Shown piece after piece: positions 12,436 through 28,504 of a stretch of DNA of 64,000 nt; the first letter of the stretch is position 1, and each line of letters begins with the position of its first letter. Origin of the DNA: Coenobita brevimanus (lineage: Eukaryota; Arthropoda; Malacostraca; Decapoda; Coenobitidae); contig CM064715.1 of NCBI GenBank assembly GCA_032717465.1, positions 37,012,004-37,076,003 of the forward strand, given 5' to 3'. The notes beneath the pieces were generated by a model that saw only the letters and a list, made by a program, of their open reading frames with translations, was not told the origin of the DNA and did no database searches. Made by a program: the position numbers and the translations under genes.

Positions 12436-13022
12436 GATAGCTAGATAGGTGTAAGAGCTGAGTCTTTCATGCATTAAAAACATGATTATTTTTACCCCAG
12501 TCAGAGATACAAGCCAAGTCAATCATTAGGTGTGCCATGGCCTCATCCCTTGTTTGCTGAAGTAACTGCTGAGATGGACATTGCAGGAACGGAATGGAAA
12601 GGTGAGGGTGGAATCATCAGCATATGGGTGGATCGGGTTAGATGTACAGCTTAGAAGGTCATTGATGAATAAAAGGAAGAGAGTTGGTGACAGGACAGAG
12701 CCCTGAGGAACACCACTGTTGATAGACCTAGAAGAACGATGGCCATCTACAACAGCGGCTATAGAACGGACAGAAAGGAAGCTATAGATGAAGCCACAGA
12801 TTGAAGGATAGAAACTGTAAGATGGCAGTTTGGAAATTAAAGATTTATGCCAGACTCGATTGAAAGCCTTTGAGATGCCAAGTGCATTGGCAAAGCTTTC
12901 GCCAAAGTCCTGAAAGGAGGATGACCAGGAGTCTGAAAGGTAGATGAGAAGATTGCCAGTGGAGCGTCCCTAATGGAACCCATACTGACAGTCAGAAAGA
13001 AGGTTGTGATAGGAAAGATGCT

Positions 13023-14105
13023 TTAAAATTTTTCTTTTAAGAATTGACTCGAAAACTTTGAGACACAGGATGTTAAAGCAACTGGACGATAGTTAGAGAG
13101 TTGGGAATGGTCACCCTTCTTTGGGACTGACTGAATGAGAGCAAACTTCCAGCAAGAAGGAAAGGTACAAGTTGATAGACAAAGGCGAAAGAGTTTACTT
13201 AGGCAGTGTGTAAGCACAGAAGCACAGTTCTTGATGACAACAGGATGAACTCTATCAGGCCCATATGCCTTGTTAGCACTGAGGCCAGTGATGGCAGAAA
13301 ATACATCAGCTGAAGAGATTTTAATGTCAGCCATGAGAAAGTAAGAGGTGGGAAGTGATAAAGGAACAGCACCGGAATCATCTAAGGTGGAATTGGAGGA
13401 GAAAGTGTGAGCAAAGAGATCTGCTTTATCAGTAGAATAGGTACAGAGCCATCAGAGTAGAAAAGAGAGAAGGATGGTGGGGTAAAGTTGTTTGAAAGGT
13501 TTTTGGAAAGGTGCCAGGAGCGGGAAGAATTTGAGCTGGAGAGTTGAGAGCATTTAGTACGGATGAAATAATTTTTAGAGCGAAGAACAGACTTAGCACG
13601 ATTCTGGGCAGAAACATATAAAAAATGTAATTCACGGGTGGGTTGACTGTGGTACCTTTCATAGGCCCTCTCCTTGTTGTGGACAGCATTAGAACAAGCA
13701 TGACTAAACCAAGGCTTTCTTGCATTAGTAAAAGGATATGAGAAGGGAATGTATGCTTCCATGCCCGACAGAATAACCTCTGTAATGCACAAGGCACACT
13801 CAGATGGCTCCCGTCCATGGAAGCAATAATCATTCCATGGATAAGCAAAGAAGTACTGCTTAAGGGCTTCCCAATCCACAGCTTCAGAGTGCCACGATCG
13901 ACGTTTCTGTGGAGGATCTGCAGGATGTACTGGAGCAATAAGACATGTTAAGGTAATAAGGTTGTGATTGGAAGAGCGCAATGGAGAGGAAAGATTAACA
14001 GTGTAAGCAGAAGGATTAATTGTAAGAAAGAAGTCAAGTATGTCACAGCTCTCTCCAAGGCAGTTAGGGATATGGGTTGGGTGCTGTACAAGCTGCTCTA
14101 GGTCA
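13023..14105 (-). pseudogene. Jockey/I-like LINE ORF2, endonuclease end to RT start (unit A)
   Basis: Minus-strand ORFs 13382-13981 and 13023-13334 together cover the last APE motif (SSNHNLITL), the linker (HNKERAYERYHSQPTRE) and RT motifs up to KKGDHSQLSNYRPVALTS. A frame change near 13380 relative to the A' copy separates them. RT continues in other frames to the left. Confidence 0.7.

Positions 14106-18793
<4,688 letters not shown>

Positions 18794-18856
<63 letters not shown>
18794..18856. repeat. (AT)n microsatellite
   Basis: About 60 bp of AT between the RTE tail and the cold-shock ORF. Confidence 0.95.
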
Positions 18857-18859
<3 letters not shown>

Positions 18860-18863
18860 AAAG

Positions 18864-20114
18864 GTGGAATTTGCTAGATATGAGGTACTGGAAGGTTCTC
18901 AGTACTTCTCATATTTTTCAGTTGTTTGTCAGAGTTGCAAGAGCTTCCAGCCAGAATGCCAACCTGCCCTGCCACCACAAGGACCCCCCCCCCCCCGATC
19001 CCATCAAACCTCCCCCTCCCCAACCATCGCTGGTAGGGTGAAATGGTTCAACTACAGGGCAGGCTACAGCTTCATTACCAGATCTGACAACTCTGAGGAT
19101 TTGTTCATGCATCACTCGGCCATCAAGAAGCCTAACACCAGAAAGGCTGGGAAATCCCTGGCAGACGGATAGGAAGTGGAACTTAAAATCACTCAGGGAA
19201 GGAAAAGGCCAAAAGTGGCCTCTGTCACCGGCCCCACTGGCTCAAGAGTGGAGAGATCCAGCCATGCACCAGCTCGACCTCAACATCGTCCTAGAGCTAC
19301 AGCTGCTGAGGGGAACATCCTGCAAGCAAGGATCTTCGCCTGCATCCAATCAGCAGTTGCCACTGCCAATAACTGTGCAATCCTCATCAAGGTGATCCCC
19401 CTACTTCTCCACCACAACAAGTTGCCTGTCATCTCCATTCCCGACGAGGCAATCACTGGCATACCACCACCATCTCCGTCTCCTACCTCCGTGACACGAG
19501 ACGACCAGCCCTACTTCAGCCAACCACGAGACCATCCCAAACCTAGGCTGGACATCAACACCAAGCCTACCTCCGACCTCCAAGACCCCACACCACCACC
19601 TTCAACCATCATTGAAGAGGACCCTGCACCTCCCTGTTCTCCATCACTGCCTGCAGAAGACATGGAGGTCTGTCCTGCTTCCCCACCTCCAGCAACATCT
19701 GCTCTTCCATCAACACCATCCAAGAAGAAAAAGAAGGGGAAAAATAAGAAAGGGAAGACAGCCAAACAACCACCACCCCCGGCCCCAGCAGAAGCAGACA
19801 CGGCATCTGAACAACCATCCACCCCTCCACCAGACCCTCTTGACATCCGACAACACACTCTTGCCAGCCTGCCGCCTCTCGACGCCATACTTGGCACTCA
19901 CCTCGACTCACTGGACATCAGTGACATCGAAGAGAAACAATCCAAATACCTTGATAACAACTTCGCCGACGTGATTGACTCACTGCACCGGGTCAGCTCC
20001 AAACTCAATTTCACCTCAGAAAACGAAAACTGCCTCACCACCACTTTCAAAACACACCCAGAAGATGTTGTTGTCCTCAGCTACATCGCAACCTGGATGA
20101 TAGACATGAACTAG
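18864..20114 (+). CDS. cold-shock-domain (Y-box-like) ORF with one internal amber codon
   Basis: One frame of 417 codons broken only by TAG at 19170. Codons 57-103 give the first half of a Y-box-type cold-shock domain: GRVKWFN, RNP1-like GYSFITR, RNP2-like DLFMHHSAIKK and NTRKAGKSLADG. After the TAG the second half follows (EVELKITQGRKRPKVASVTGP). So the stop falls inside the domain, at a position where a sense codon is expected. The C-terminal two-thirds is Pro/Ser/Thr-rich with a basic KKKKKGKNKKGK patch and an acidic helical end (SDIEEKQSKYLDNNFADVIDSLHRV). No ATG starts it; TATTTTTCAG near 18910 resembles a splice acceptor. By family it would bind single-stranded nucleic acid. It could be a transposon-borne ORF or a captured Y-box gene. 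Confidence 0.6.
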
Positions 20115-20449
20115 ACCACCACCATCATTACAAGCCAACCACCACCGACCGGGCTACAACAAGGCTCTACAGTAGAGAGTCAATACATAACAACAACAGA
20201 GTTGCCATTTAACCTGCTATTTGTGAGGGGAGGTATTTTGTAAATTATCCATTATATTTTATGCTCTTTTTTCCTATAATGTTTTATTCATGTGATTATT
20301 TGTTAAATTGTCATTTTATTTCACTTTGTATGATAAATAATTTAGAGTGTATCATAGTGTAAGAAAAACTTTGGGTATTTTAAATGTCACCGAGTGGTAA
20401 CTGTTGCTCCTTCGAGGATGTACCAAAACCCTGGAGAAGGGAAGGCTTT
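20115..20449. other. 3' flank of the cold-shock ORF, no gene seen
   Basis: AT-rich, matches 9403-9737 of unit A. No ORF or RNA gene that I can support. Confidence 0.4.
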
Positions 20450-20638
20450 TTAATCCATTTGCACCCAGTGTCCTCAATATAGGATGGAGCTGAGCAATTT
20501 CAAAATTCAATAAAAGAGTGAACCCCTGGGCAGGGACCTATAAGTTTCACGACTATGAGTTGATAGGAGGAGGGCGGTATGCTTAATACTCTTCTAGCCA
20601 AATCCCTCGCACAGGAAATCTGGGAGCTAATGGGTTAA
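20450..20638. mobile_element. MITE-2 (189 bp), uninterrupted
   Basis: TTAATCCATTTGCACCCAG at one end and TTAACCCATTAGCTCCCAG inverted at the other. The internal TTAA at 20583-20586 is the empty site that in unit A holds MITE-1. Confidence 0.75.
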
Positions 20639-20662
20639 ACACTAGCAAATCTATCAGTTTCT

Positions 20663-20852
20663 TTAATCCATTTTCATCCGGTGTTCTCAGTATAGGATGG
20701 AACAGGGCATTTTCAAAATTCAGTAAAAGGTAGGGACCCCATCGTAAGGACTTATGAGCTTAGCAACTATGAGCTGATAGGCGGAGGGAGGTACGCTTAG
20801 TACCCTTCCAGCAAAATCCCTTGCACAGGAACTCTGGGAGTTAATGGGTTAA
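20663..20852. mobile_element. MITE-2, second copy (190 bp)
   Basis: Same TTAA ends and TIR type as its neighbour 24 bp to the left. It matches 10714-10903 of unit A. Confidence 0.7.
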
Positions 20853-21767
20853 GGAGGTAGAAGAACCCAGGGGAATCAGTTTCGTTTTCAGTTTTAGTTT
20901 CAGTGCAGTTCAGTGTCAGTGCGGCCTAGTGAAGATTGTAACTATAGCTATGGTACTTATGAAAACAGTGAAGTGTACTTGGTAAGCATCAAGTGTATTT
21001 AAATTATTTCATTTTTTTATTCAAGGAAGTAGGAACCAAAGACCAAGAGCCCGCAAACCGTTCCTTCCAAGAAAAAAAAAAAAAAAAAAGCCAAATTCAA
21101 ATCCATTCACATTGAGATGCCTGGACACATTGCATTTGAAAGACTGGAGATCATAGGAAGTAGAAAATACAGACAGAGAGAGACAGTTTCGGAGCTGCCC
21201 TGTTGCATAAATGAAGGACTAGGAGTAATAGTTAACTCATGCATTAGAGAGCTGGACAGAAAAGGGATGAGAATTTGTTGCTAGACAGGTGCTATGCACC
21301 CATCATAGAGTGGAGGGATGAAAGCAGACAGTTCAGAGGAGCAGTGACCATTGAAGTAGCGATAGAAAAGAGATAAAGATGCAACAGTGCAACGAGGAGA
21401 CAGAGGTTGAAGGAAGCCAGTAAGAGGAGGAGAGTTAATGAGATGAAAAGCCTTTGATTGCGCCCTATTGAGATGAGCTGTGTGTGGGGAGCCTTCCCAC
21501 AGATAAGAGTTGTACTCTACACAGAGGAGAATAACCCCGTGTATAAAGTCAAGAACATTACACGAGTAAACAAGGTACGTAGTCGGGATAGCACACCTAA
21601 TCTCTTGGAAGCAGATTTTACAAGAGATGTAACATGATCTTTCCAAGACAAGTCCCAAGTGAATGAAATCCCAAGCATGTTCAAGGATGATGCAGGATTG
21701 AGCTGGATATTATTACACATTAGCGGGTACTCCTGTAGAAGATTTTGTCGGATTGATAGGTGTAAAG

Positions 21768-22397
21768 AACTGGAAAATGTGAGTACGTTTAAGTACTTCG
21801 GCAGTGTGATGAGTAAGGATGGAGGTTTGGAGGGTGAAGTGCTTGAAAGGGTACAGCAGGGAAGAAAGGTTGCTGGTTCCTTGAAAGCAGTGATAAGAAA
21901 CAGGGAAGTGAGCATGGAAGTGAAAAGTTACTACATGACGGTATTGTGATACCAACTCTAACGTATGGAAGCTTGAACGTTGTTGGAAGGGCACAAGTCA
22001 AGAGTGAGAGCAGTGGAAATGAGTTATTTAAGAGGAGCCTGCGGAGTCACATGGAGAGACAAGCTGACAAATGAGGATATAAAGGAGAGTTGTGGTGTGG
22101 ATGCGGATGTGACAGGAAGCATTAGGAGGAATACACTGAGGTGGTTTGGCCATGTGGAGAGGATAGAGGGTGAAAGACTGACGAAGAGAGTGTATGTGAG
22201 TGAAGTGGAGGAGGGGAGAGGGAGGGGTAGGCCAAGGATGAGATGGAGGGATGGGGTGGAGAGGTATATGAGACAGGGGGCTGTGAGTTGGGAGCAGGGC
22301 AGTGAAATGGCGGGGGACAGGGCGACGTGGAGGCGATTTGTGTGTGGCCACCTCGAACGGGATTGAGGCGTCTGGCAATAGATAGATAGATAGATAG
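21768..22397 (+). mobile_element. 5'-truncated LINE-X fragment (unit A')
   Basis: Encodes ELENVSTFKYFGSVMSKDGG and, in another frame, a longer open stretch (21980-22366) with RNTLRWFGHVERIEGERLTK and GRPRMRWRDGVERYM. It ends in (GATA)n. Flanking GATAGGTGTAA repeats at about 21756 and 22394 are its target-site duplication. The interrupted Jockey frame (LLHL / SIRQNLLQ) resumes cleanly across it. Confidence 0.75.
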
Positions 22398-22971
22398 GTG
22401 TAAGAGCTGAGTCTTTGATGCAATAAAAACATGATTATTTTTACCCCAGTCAGAGATACAAGCCAAGTCAAACATTAGGTGTGCCATGGCCTCATCCCTT
22501 GTTTGCTGAAGTAACTGCTGAGATGGACATTGCAGGAACGGAATGGAAAGGTGAGGGTGGAATCATCAGCGTATGAGTGGATCGGGTTAGATGTACAGCT
22601 TAGAAGGTCATTGATGAATAAAAGGAAGAGAGTTGGTGACAGGACAGAGCCCTGAGGAACACCACTGTTGATAGACCTAGAAGAACGATGGCCATCTACA
22701 ACAGCGGCTATAGAACGGACAGAAAGGAAGCTATAGATGAAGCCACAGATTGAAGGATAGAAACTGTAAGATGGCAGTTTGGAAATTAAAGAATTATGCC
22801 AGACTCGATTGAAAGCCTTTGAGATGCCAAGTGCAATGGCAAAGCTTTCGCCAAAGTCCCGAAAGGAGGATGACCAGGAGTCTGAAAGGTAGGTGAGAAG
22901 ATCGCCAGTGGAGCGTCCCTAATGGAACCCATACTGACGATCAGAAAGAAGGTTGTGATAGGAAAGATGCT

Positions 22972-23934
22972 TTAAAATTTTTCTTTTAAGAATTGACTCG
23001 AAAACTTTGAGACACAGGATGTTAAAGCAACTGGACGATAGTTAGAGAGTTGGGATTGGTCACCGTTCTTTGGGACTGGCTGAATGAGAGCAAACTTCCA
23101 GTAAGAAGGAAAGGTACAAGTTGATAGACAAAGGCAAAACAGTTTACTTAGGCAGTGTGTAAGCACAGAAGCACAGTTCTTGATGACAATAGGATGGACT
23201 CTATCAAGCCCATATGCCTTGTTAGCACTGAGGCCAGTGATGGCAGAAAATACATCAGCTGAAGAGATTTTAATGTCAGCCATGAGAAAGTAAGAGGTGG
23301 GAAGTGATACAGGAACAGCACCGGAATCATCAAAGGTGGAAGTGGAGGAGAAAGTGTTAGCAAAGAGATCTGCTTTATCAGTAGAAGAAATAGGTACAGA
23401 GCTATCAGAGTAGAAAAGAGGGAAGGATGGTGAGGTAAAGTTGTTTGAAAGGGTTTTGGAAAGGTGCCAGGAGTGGGAAGAATTTGAGCTGGAGAGTTGA
23501 GAGCATTTAGTACGGATGAAATTATTTTTAGAGCGAAGAACAGACTTAGCTTGATTCTGGGCAGAAACATATAAAAGATGTGATTCACGGGTGGGTTGAC
23601 TGTGGTACCTTTCATAGGCCCTCTCCTTGTTGTGGACAGCATTAGAACAAGCGTGACTAATCCAAGGCTTTCTTTCTATAGTCAAAGGATATGAGAAGGG
23701 AATGTATGCTTCCATGCCTGACAGAATAACCTCTATAATGCGCAAAGCACACTCATATGGCTCCCGTCCATGGAAGCAATAATCATTCCATGGATAAGCA
23801 AAGAAGTACTGCTTAAGGACTTCCCAATCCACAGCTCCAAAGTGCCACAATCGACATTTCTTTGGAGGGTCTGCAGGATGTACTGGAGCAATAAGACATG
23901 TTAAGGTAATAAGGTTGTGATCAGAAGAGTGCAA
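22972..23934 (-). pseudogene. Jockey/I-like LINE ORF2 fragment, endonuclease end to RT fingers
   Basis: A 320-codon open stretch. It starts with the last APE endonuclease motif (SSDHNLITLT). A linker contains HNKERAYERYHSQPTRE and RSKNNFIRTKCSQLSSS. RT begins near residue 230 (ITGLSANKAYG, NYRPVALTSCVSK). It ends at a frame break in AAGTTTTCGAG; the next frame continues with RT sequence containing another stop (GFH then TAG) and the catalytic YADDST near 22570. Resemblance is to Jockey/I-group LINEs common in decapods. Confidence 0.75.
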
Positions 23935-24392
23935 TGGAGAGGAAAGATTAACAGTGTAAGCAGAAGGATTAATTGTAAGGAAGAGGTCAATTATGTCGCA
24001 GCTCTCTCCAAGGCAGTTAGGGATATGGGTTGGGTGCTGTACAAGCTGCTCTAGGTCATTAACCCCTTAACCATGAGGTGTCACTTTCATGAAGCTCTGG
24101 CGCAATGGATCATACCGTGGGGCGTCACTTTTGTGATTCTGTGTTATTTTGAATTATTCTGGGCTTTCAAGTGGTGACTTGTATCATCTATCAGTACTGC
24201 CAATGTCCAACACTAGTCAGCACTCCAAATCTCATCTGTACTCCCATCCATTGTTGACATTTTAGCGATTTTCCCCCCTTCCTGACTCCCCTCCCTACCT
24301 CCCCTCCATTACCCTGTCCTCTCACCTCCCCGGCCGCGCTATGCTAAGCAAATCTCCCCCGGATTTTTCCACAGATTTCATCCATTGAAATA

Positions 24393-24417
24393 AGCCATAT
24401 GCCCTATACTTATACAA

Positions 24418-24455
<38 letters not shown>

Positions 24456-24652
24456 AGGTAAGTGATAGTGGTATACACCAGGAATTGGCTAATTATCACC
24501 TGACAACACCTCACATGCATTCATTCGCTAATTACCAGGGTAATTTCACCTTTTGAATTGTGCCTTGTAATCTATTTCTGTAATAAAAATATATATCAGA
24601 AAGGAAGGAAGAAGCCTAAGTGACATTTACATTCACCTGGAACTACCTATTT
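24393..24652. mobile_element. ~260-bp insertion specific to A', with an AT tract
   Basis: Unit A reads straight through (CATTGAAGTAATTATGTATTGC), whereas A' has extra sequence with (AT)n at 24421-24451, then GTGGTATACACCAGGAATTGG and a 3' part with AATAAAAATATAT. It could be a SINE-like insertion or a deletion in A. No RNA polymerase III boxes were recognised. Confidence 0.5.
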
Positions 24653-24792
24653 TTTTATGTATTGCCGAGATTTTCTACCAATAATTTATTAGCATGTAAG
24701 TTAGCAGCTGTCATCCTCATTGTCACTGTCAACCCTTGCCTTCTCAGATAAGCCGCAGCATTTAGTTCCTTGTCCTCCGCTGTGGTCAAAAC

Positions 24793-26991
24793 ATGTCACA
24801 CTTGCTCCCTGCCATTTCTGCCACTTCTGCGCCCATTGCAAAGAGCCCCGTGACCTCTATACCCAGAAGCAGGAAAGGACTAAGTGACTCTGCAGTGGAA
24901 CGTGAACTAGTGGAATTGTCAATGGTGATGATGGATAGTGATTTTTAACCTTCGGGGGAATCGTGTGATGAGCCGGGTGAGGAAATTGTGCCAGAAAGTA
25001 CTAGTACGAGTGCTTCAGTGTCCAAAGTTATCCCTAGCTCCAAGGGAAAGGAGCTGTTAGTGCAGCAAGGGAAGGAATTTGGGAAGGGAGTGAAAAGGCG
25101 GCGTGTTAGCCCCAGAACAATGGCCCCGCGTGACCCAGCCCACCATGAGTCCCGAGTTGATTCACCTTCCCGTTCCCCAAACCCAACTTCACTCATTTCT
25201 TCCTCTTCTTCTGCTGAATTATCTCCGGAGTCTTCGTCGTCGGAGTCACCACCAGCATCAACAGTGAAGGCAGGCCGTAGAGGAAGAGGTAAATCCCTGA
25301 CCCATAAAAGTAGAGTTGCCACTAGAGTAAGGGCTGCTAGTGCTGTACGGCAACTCAGGGTCAGTGCGAGTGACCTTGAACATGGTAAATCTCCCTCACA
25401 GCCACCCACCACCCTCACCCATCCTACACTGCCACGACAGGGAATCCTGGACGCCTTCGCGTGGATGGAGGAGTCCGATTTTGTCCCAGAACATTTAGAT
25501 TTTGATGAAAGTTCCTCAGGAGTATAGCCTGCCTTCACTCTTGACGATGATGCTGAGTGTGTGGACTTCCTTTTGGCCTTCCTAGATGATGAAGTCATGC
25601 AGCACATATGTGATGAGACCAACAGGTATGAATCACAACGTGCTGCAAGTGGTACAGGTGCAGCCAAGATGCAACAGTGGTCCATGCTGGGAGTGCAGGA
25701 GCTGTATATGTTCTTCGCCCTCATGCTTCTCATGCCACACTCAAAGAAGCACGAGTTGGAAGAACACAGGTCCATGGACCCGTTACTACCCTCACCCACC
25801 TCCAATAAGTACATGGCCAGAGATCGCTTCCGGAACATCATGGGAAACCTGCACTTTGCCGACAACGATTTACCTTCCCAAACCGACCCACTCTGGAAGA
25901 TCCGGGAGATTCTGAGCAGAATGAAGGATAAGTTTATGTCATTCTTCCACCCCTTTCAGAAGGTTGTCATTGACGAATCCTTGGTTTTGTTCAGAGGACG
26001 TCTTCGGTTTGTGCAGTACATTCCAAGCAAACGCCATCGGTTTGGAATCAAGTTCTTTGTACTGTGCGACTGTAAGACGGGGTACATCCTTGTCTTCGTC
26101 ATTTAGTCAGCCAGCACTGTCCATCTGGATAAAACACACCCCCTTGGCTTCTCAGGCTGTGTAGTGAAAGTGCTCCTTGAAAAGTATTTTGGTGGGAATC
26201 ATGTGCTGTATACAGACAACTATTATACAGCACCGAAACTTGCCAAATACCTTTCAGAGCACTGCATTGGCTCCTGCGACATTGTCAAAAGTAATCGTGT
26301 CCACTTCCCTAAATTCCCAGAGGCAGGAACCTCGCAGCAAGGAGACGTGCACCTACACAAGTCTGAGAAGATGCTGGCAATACGGTGGCATGACAAGAGG
26401 GTCGTGTACATGCTCACCACCATACATAAGGGGGAAATGACAGACAGTGGGAAGGTCGACCGTAGGACAGGCGAACCTGTGATGAAACCTGATGCTGTGT
26501 TAGACTACAATATCAACATGCGGCTGGTGGACAAGTCCGACATGATGATTGGTGAGATCGACTGCCTCAGGAAGAATACTAGGTGGTACAGGAAAGTTTT
26601 TCTGCATCTCATAGACATGACGATGCTGAACGTCTTCATCCTGTGCAAGATGAAGGTCAAGCCACCCAAGTCCTTCTCCCTGAGGTTGTTCACCAGGACT
26701 TGTGTTCAGCAGCTGCTGGAAATATATGGTAGGGTGACAGCAGCAACTCCAAGGCGCCATCCAGTAACACTTCCCGACAGACTTGAGTAGAGAGCGTACA
26801 TGGATCGGCACAGACTGGTGCTAATGCCTGCCACAGGCAAGAGGAAGGCTGCGATCCACAGGTGCCAGGTGTGTGCACATACCACCCGACGCACACCTGA
26901 GCACAAACACACCTCTTGGCAGTGCGCTGAGTGCCAGGTTCCCCTCTGTGTTACCTGCTTCTTTGATTACCACAGCCAGAAGCAGTTCTAA
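24793..26991 (+). pseudogene. piggyBac transposase, 733 codons with four stops (unit A')
   Basis: One continuous frame from ATG 24793 to TAA 26989 without frameshift, interrupted by TAA 24946, TAG 25525, TAG 26104 and TAG 26788. Catalytic Asp codons sit at about 394 (VVIDESLVLFRGR), 475 (LYTDNYYTAPK) and 580 (RLVDKSDMM). The 81 and 105 residue spacings are close to the canonical piggyBac DDD triad. The N-terminal ~190 residues are Ser/acidic-rich. The C-terminal ~45 residues form a Cys/His finger (CQVCAHTT, WQCAECQVPLCVTCF). The TAA at codon 52 is also present in unit A and both right-arm copies, so it predates duplication. Confidence 0.85.
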
Positions 26992-27854
26992 AAGTGCAAG
27001 TGGGAAAGGAAAGTAATGTGAAAATAATGTGTAAATAATGTGTCAATAATGTGTAAATAATGTGTAAATAGTAAGTGAAAGCAATGGATGTTCAGTACAT
27101 ATGATTGAACAGTGTATTATAGTTTTATCTTACTGAAAGTGACAGTGAATAACATAGTGTAAGTAAAATAGAAGGGTAAATATTGAAAATACAATAGAAA
27201 ATGTAAATAGTAATGTAAGTAATTAGTAATATAAGAATATGAGTGAAAATACTTGATGTTATAACAGTGAAAGTGAATCCGTGGCTCTCTACGTATTTTA
27301 CTGAATGAAAAATTGAATGACTTCAGTGACAATAAACTAATACTACTGAAGGAAACTTATGGATAAAAACTCCAGATATATATAAGTGTTATATAGTAAT
27401 AGAAATATAAAGTGTGAGGGGTTTTATGAATAATAAATGACAGAGTACCAAGAGCGAACTAGCACAAGTGAGAAGGTCATACGCGCTCGTAGTTTTCATT
27501 GCTTTCACAGTGGGTTTTTTGGAGTATGGATCCCAAACTACTTGATAATCATAGAGTAGTGTTTATAGTGTTAATATCTGGCTGTGGTAATCATATTACG
27601 GGTTGTTGGGAAGTGTAAAGTGGAGACTTCTTTACCCAACTTCAGAGGTCTCCACAAGTCCTACGGTAATCGACGAAGGCTCAATAAACATTCCAGGGGA
27701 AAACTGAAGGTATGTGCCATAAGCATATGTAATCTTAATATTCTAGGCCTAATAACTGATTTTCGGCAAATATTTTTTGAAAGTCTGTCGGAGCCTGAAT
27801 AACCCCTCGGGACACGCAAAACATTGGTAAACATGCCCGCGGTGTAAGGGTTAA

Positions 27855-28500
27855 GGATAGAAAGGATGTGGGCTTGTTCACCAGGTGGAGCAGTGAATGG
27901 AGAGGAGAGCCAAAGGTGGTGGTGAACATTGAAATCTCCTAGGATGGATATTTCAGAGAAAGGAGAAATGGGTATAATGTGTTCCATCATAGAAGTAAGA
28001 TAGTTGAAGAACTTTTCATAGTCAGTAGAATTAGGGGATAAATAAAGAGAGCAGATATATTTAGTCAGAGAATGACAGGAAAGTCAAAGCCAGAGAGTGG
28101 AGAATTCAGAAGAATCAAGTTCAGGAACACGAGGGCAAGATAAATCATTGCATACATTTACACAACAACCACCTTTGGCTTTGAAATGAGTATAAAGTAG
28201 GAGGATACAGAAAAGGGCTTGCTGTCAGTTGTCTCACACAGCTGAGTCTCAGGAAGAGAAGGTAAGGTTTAGAGGAGTAGAGGTGGTACTCAACAGAGAG
28301 AAAGTTAGAGGAAAGGCCACGAATGTTGCAGAAATGAAGGAGTGACTCAGAGAGTGGTTCCAGGCATCTCGCTGAGTTGTCACCGGGAAAGGGGCCTATG
28401 GTGGGGGCATTTATGGTCCCCCCCCTCCCTGGGGACTCCGAGGCTTGCTTGAAAACCGCCATTTTTCTTTTTTTTAATTTTGAAAAGGAAATGTAGTGCG
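27855..28500 (-). pseudogene. Jockey/I-like LINE, endonuclease N-terminal part
   Basis: Minus-strand frames give LLHFCNIRGLSSNFLSVEYHL, the family's APE opening, and further on ISILGDFNVHHHLW, the metal-binding GDFN motif. The segment ends at the TTAA where piggyBac inserted. A stop and frame change in between split the domain. The 5' end near 28500 abuts the gypsy remnant; no ORF1 was seen. Confidence 0.75.
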
Positions 28501-28504
28501 TACT

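Larger units (their letters stand above)
11050..14105 (-). mobile_element. Jockey/I-like LINE, 3' part (unit A)
   Basis: On the minus strand this reads from the end of an APE endonuclease (SSNHNLITL) through the RT palm (NYRPVALTS, then GVPQGSVLSPTLF and YADDST) to the C-terminal region (WKDHVTSLVKSASKRLGVLSRLRTLF). The 3' end is somewhere near 11050; a minus-strand AATAAA lies at about 11070-11078. The 5' part was displaced by piggyBac insertion at TTAA 14106. A LINE-X fragment (11815-12435) interrupts it. Many frame breaks make it a pseudogene. Confidence 0.8.
21014..24058 (-). mobile_element. Jockey/I-like LINE, 3' part (unit A')
   Basis: Minus-strand LINE from the final endonuclease motif to the 3' end, interrupted by a LINE-X fragment (21768-22397) and separated from its 5' part (27855-28500) by the piggyBac at 24059-27854. 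Removing the piggyBac and one TTAA rejoins the endonuclease in frame (HILSILN to the left of the site, DLEQLVQ to the right). RT motifs are NYRPVALTS, GVPQGSVLSPTLF and YADDST. Confidence 0.8.
24059..27854 (+). mobile_element. piggyBac transposon, both ends present (unit A')
   Basis: Ends are TTAACCCCTTAACCATGAGG and, inverted, TTAACCCTTACACCGCGGGC, flanked by one TTAA each side. The inserted target is the Jockey LINE endonuclease coding region, whose frame resumes when the element and one TTAA are removed. Length is 3796 bp including both TTAA sites. The body carries one transposase frame with four stops, so the copy is inactive, though its ends may still be mobilisable. Confidence 0.9.
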
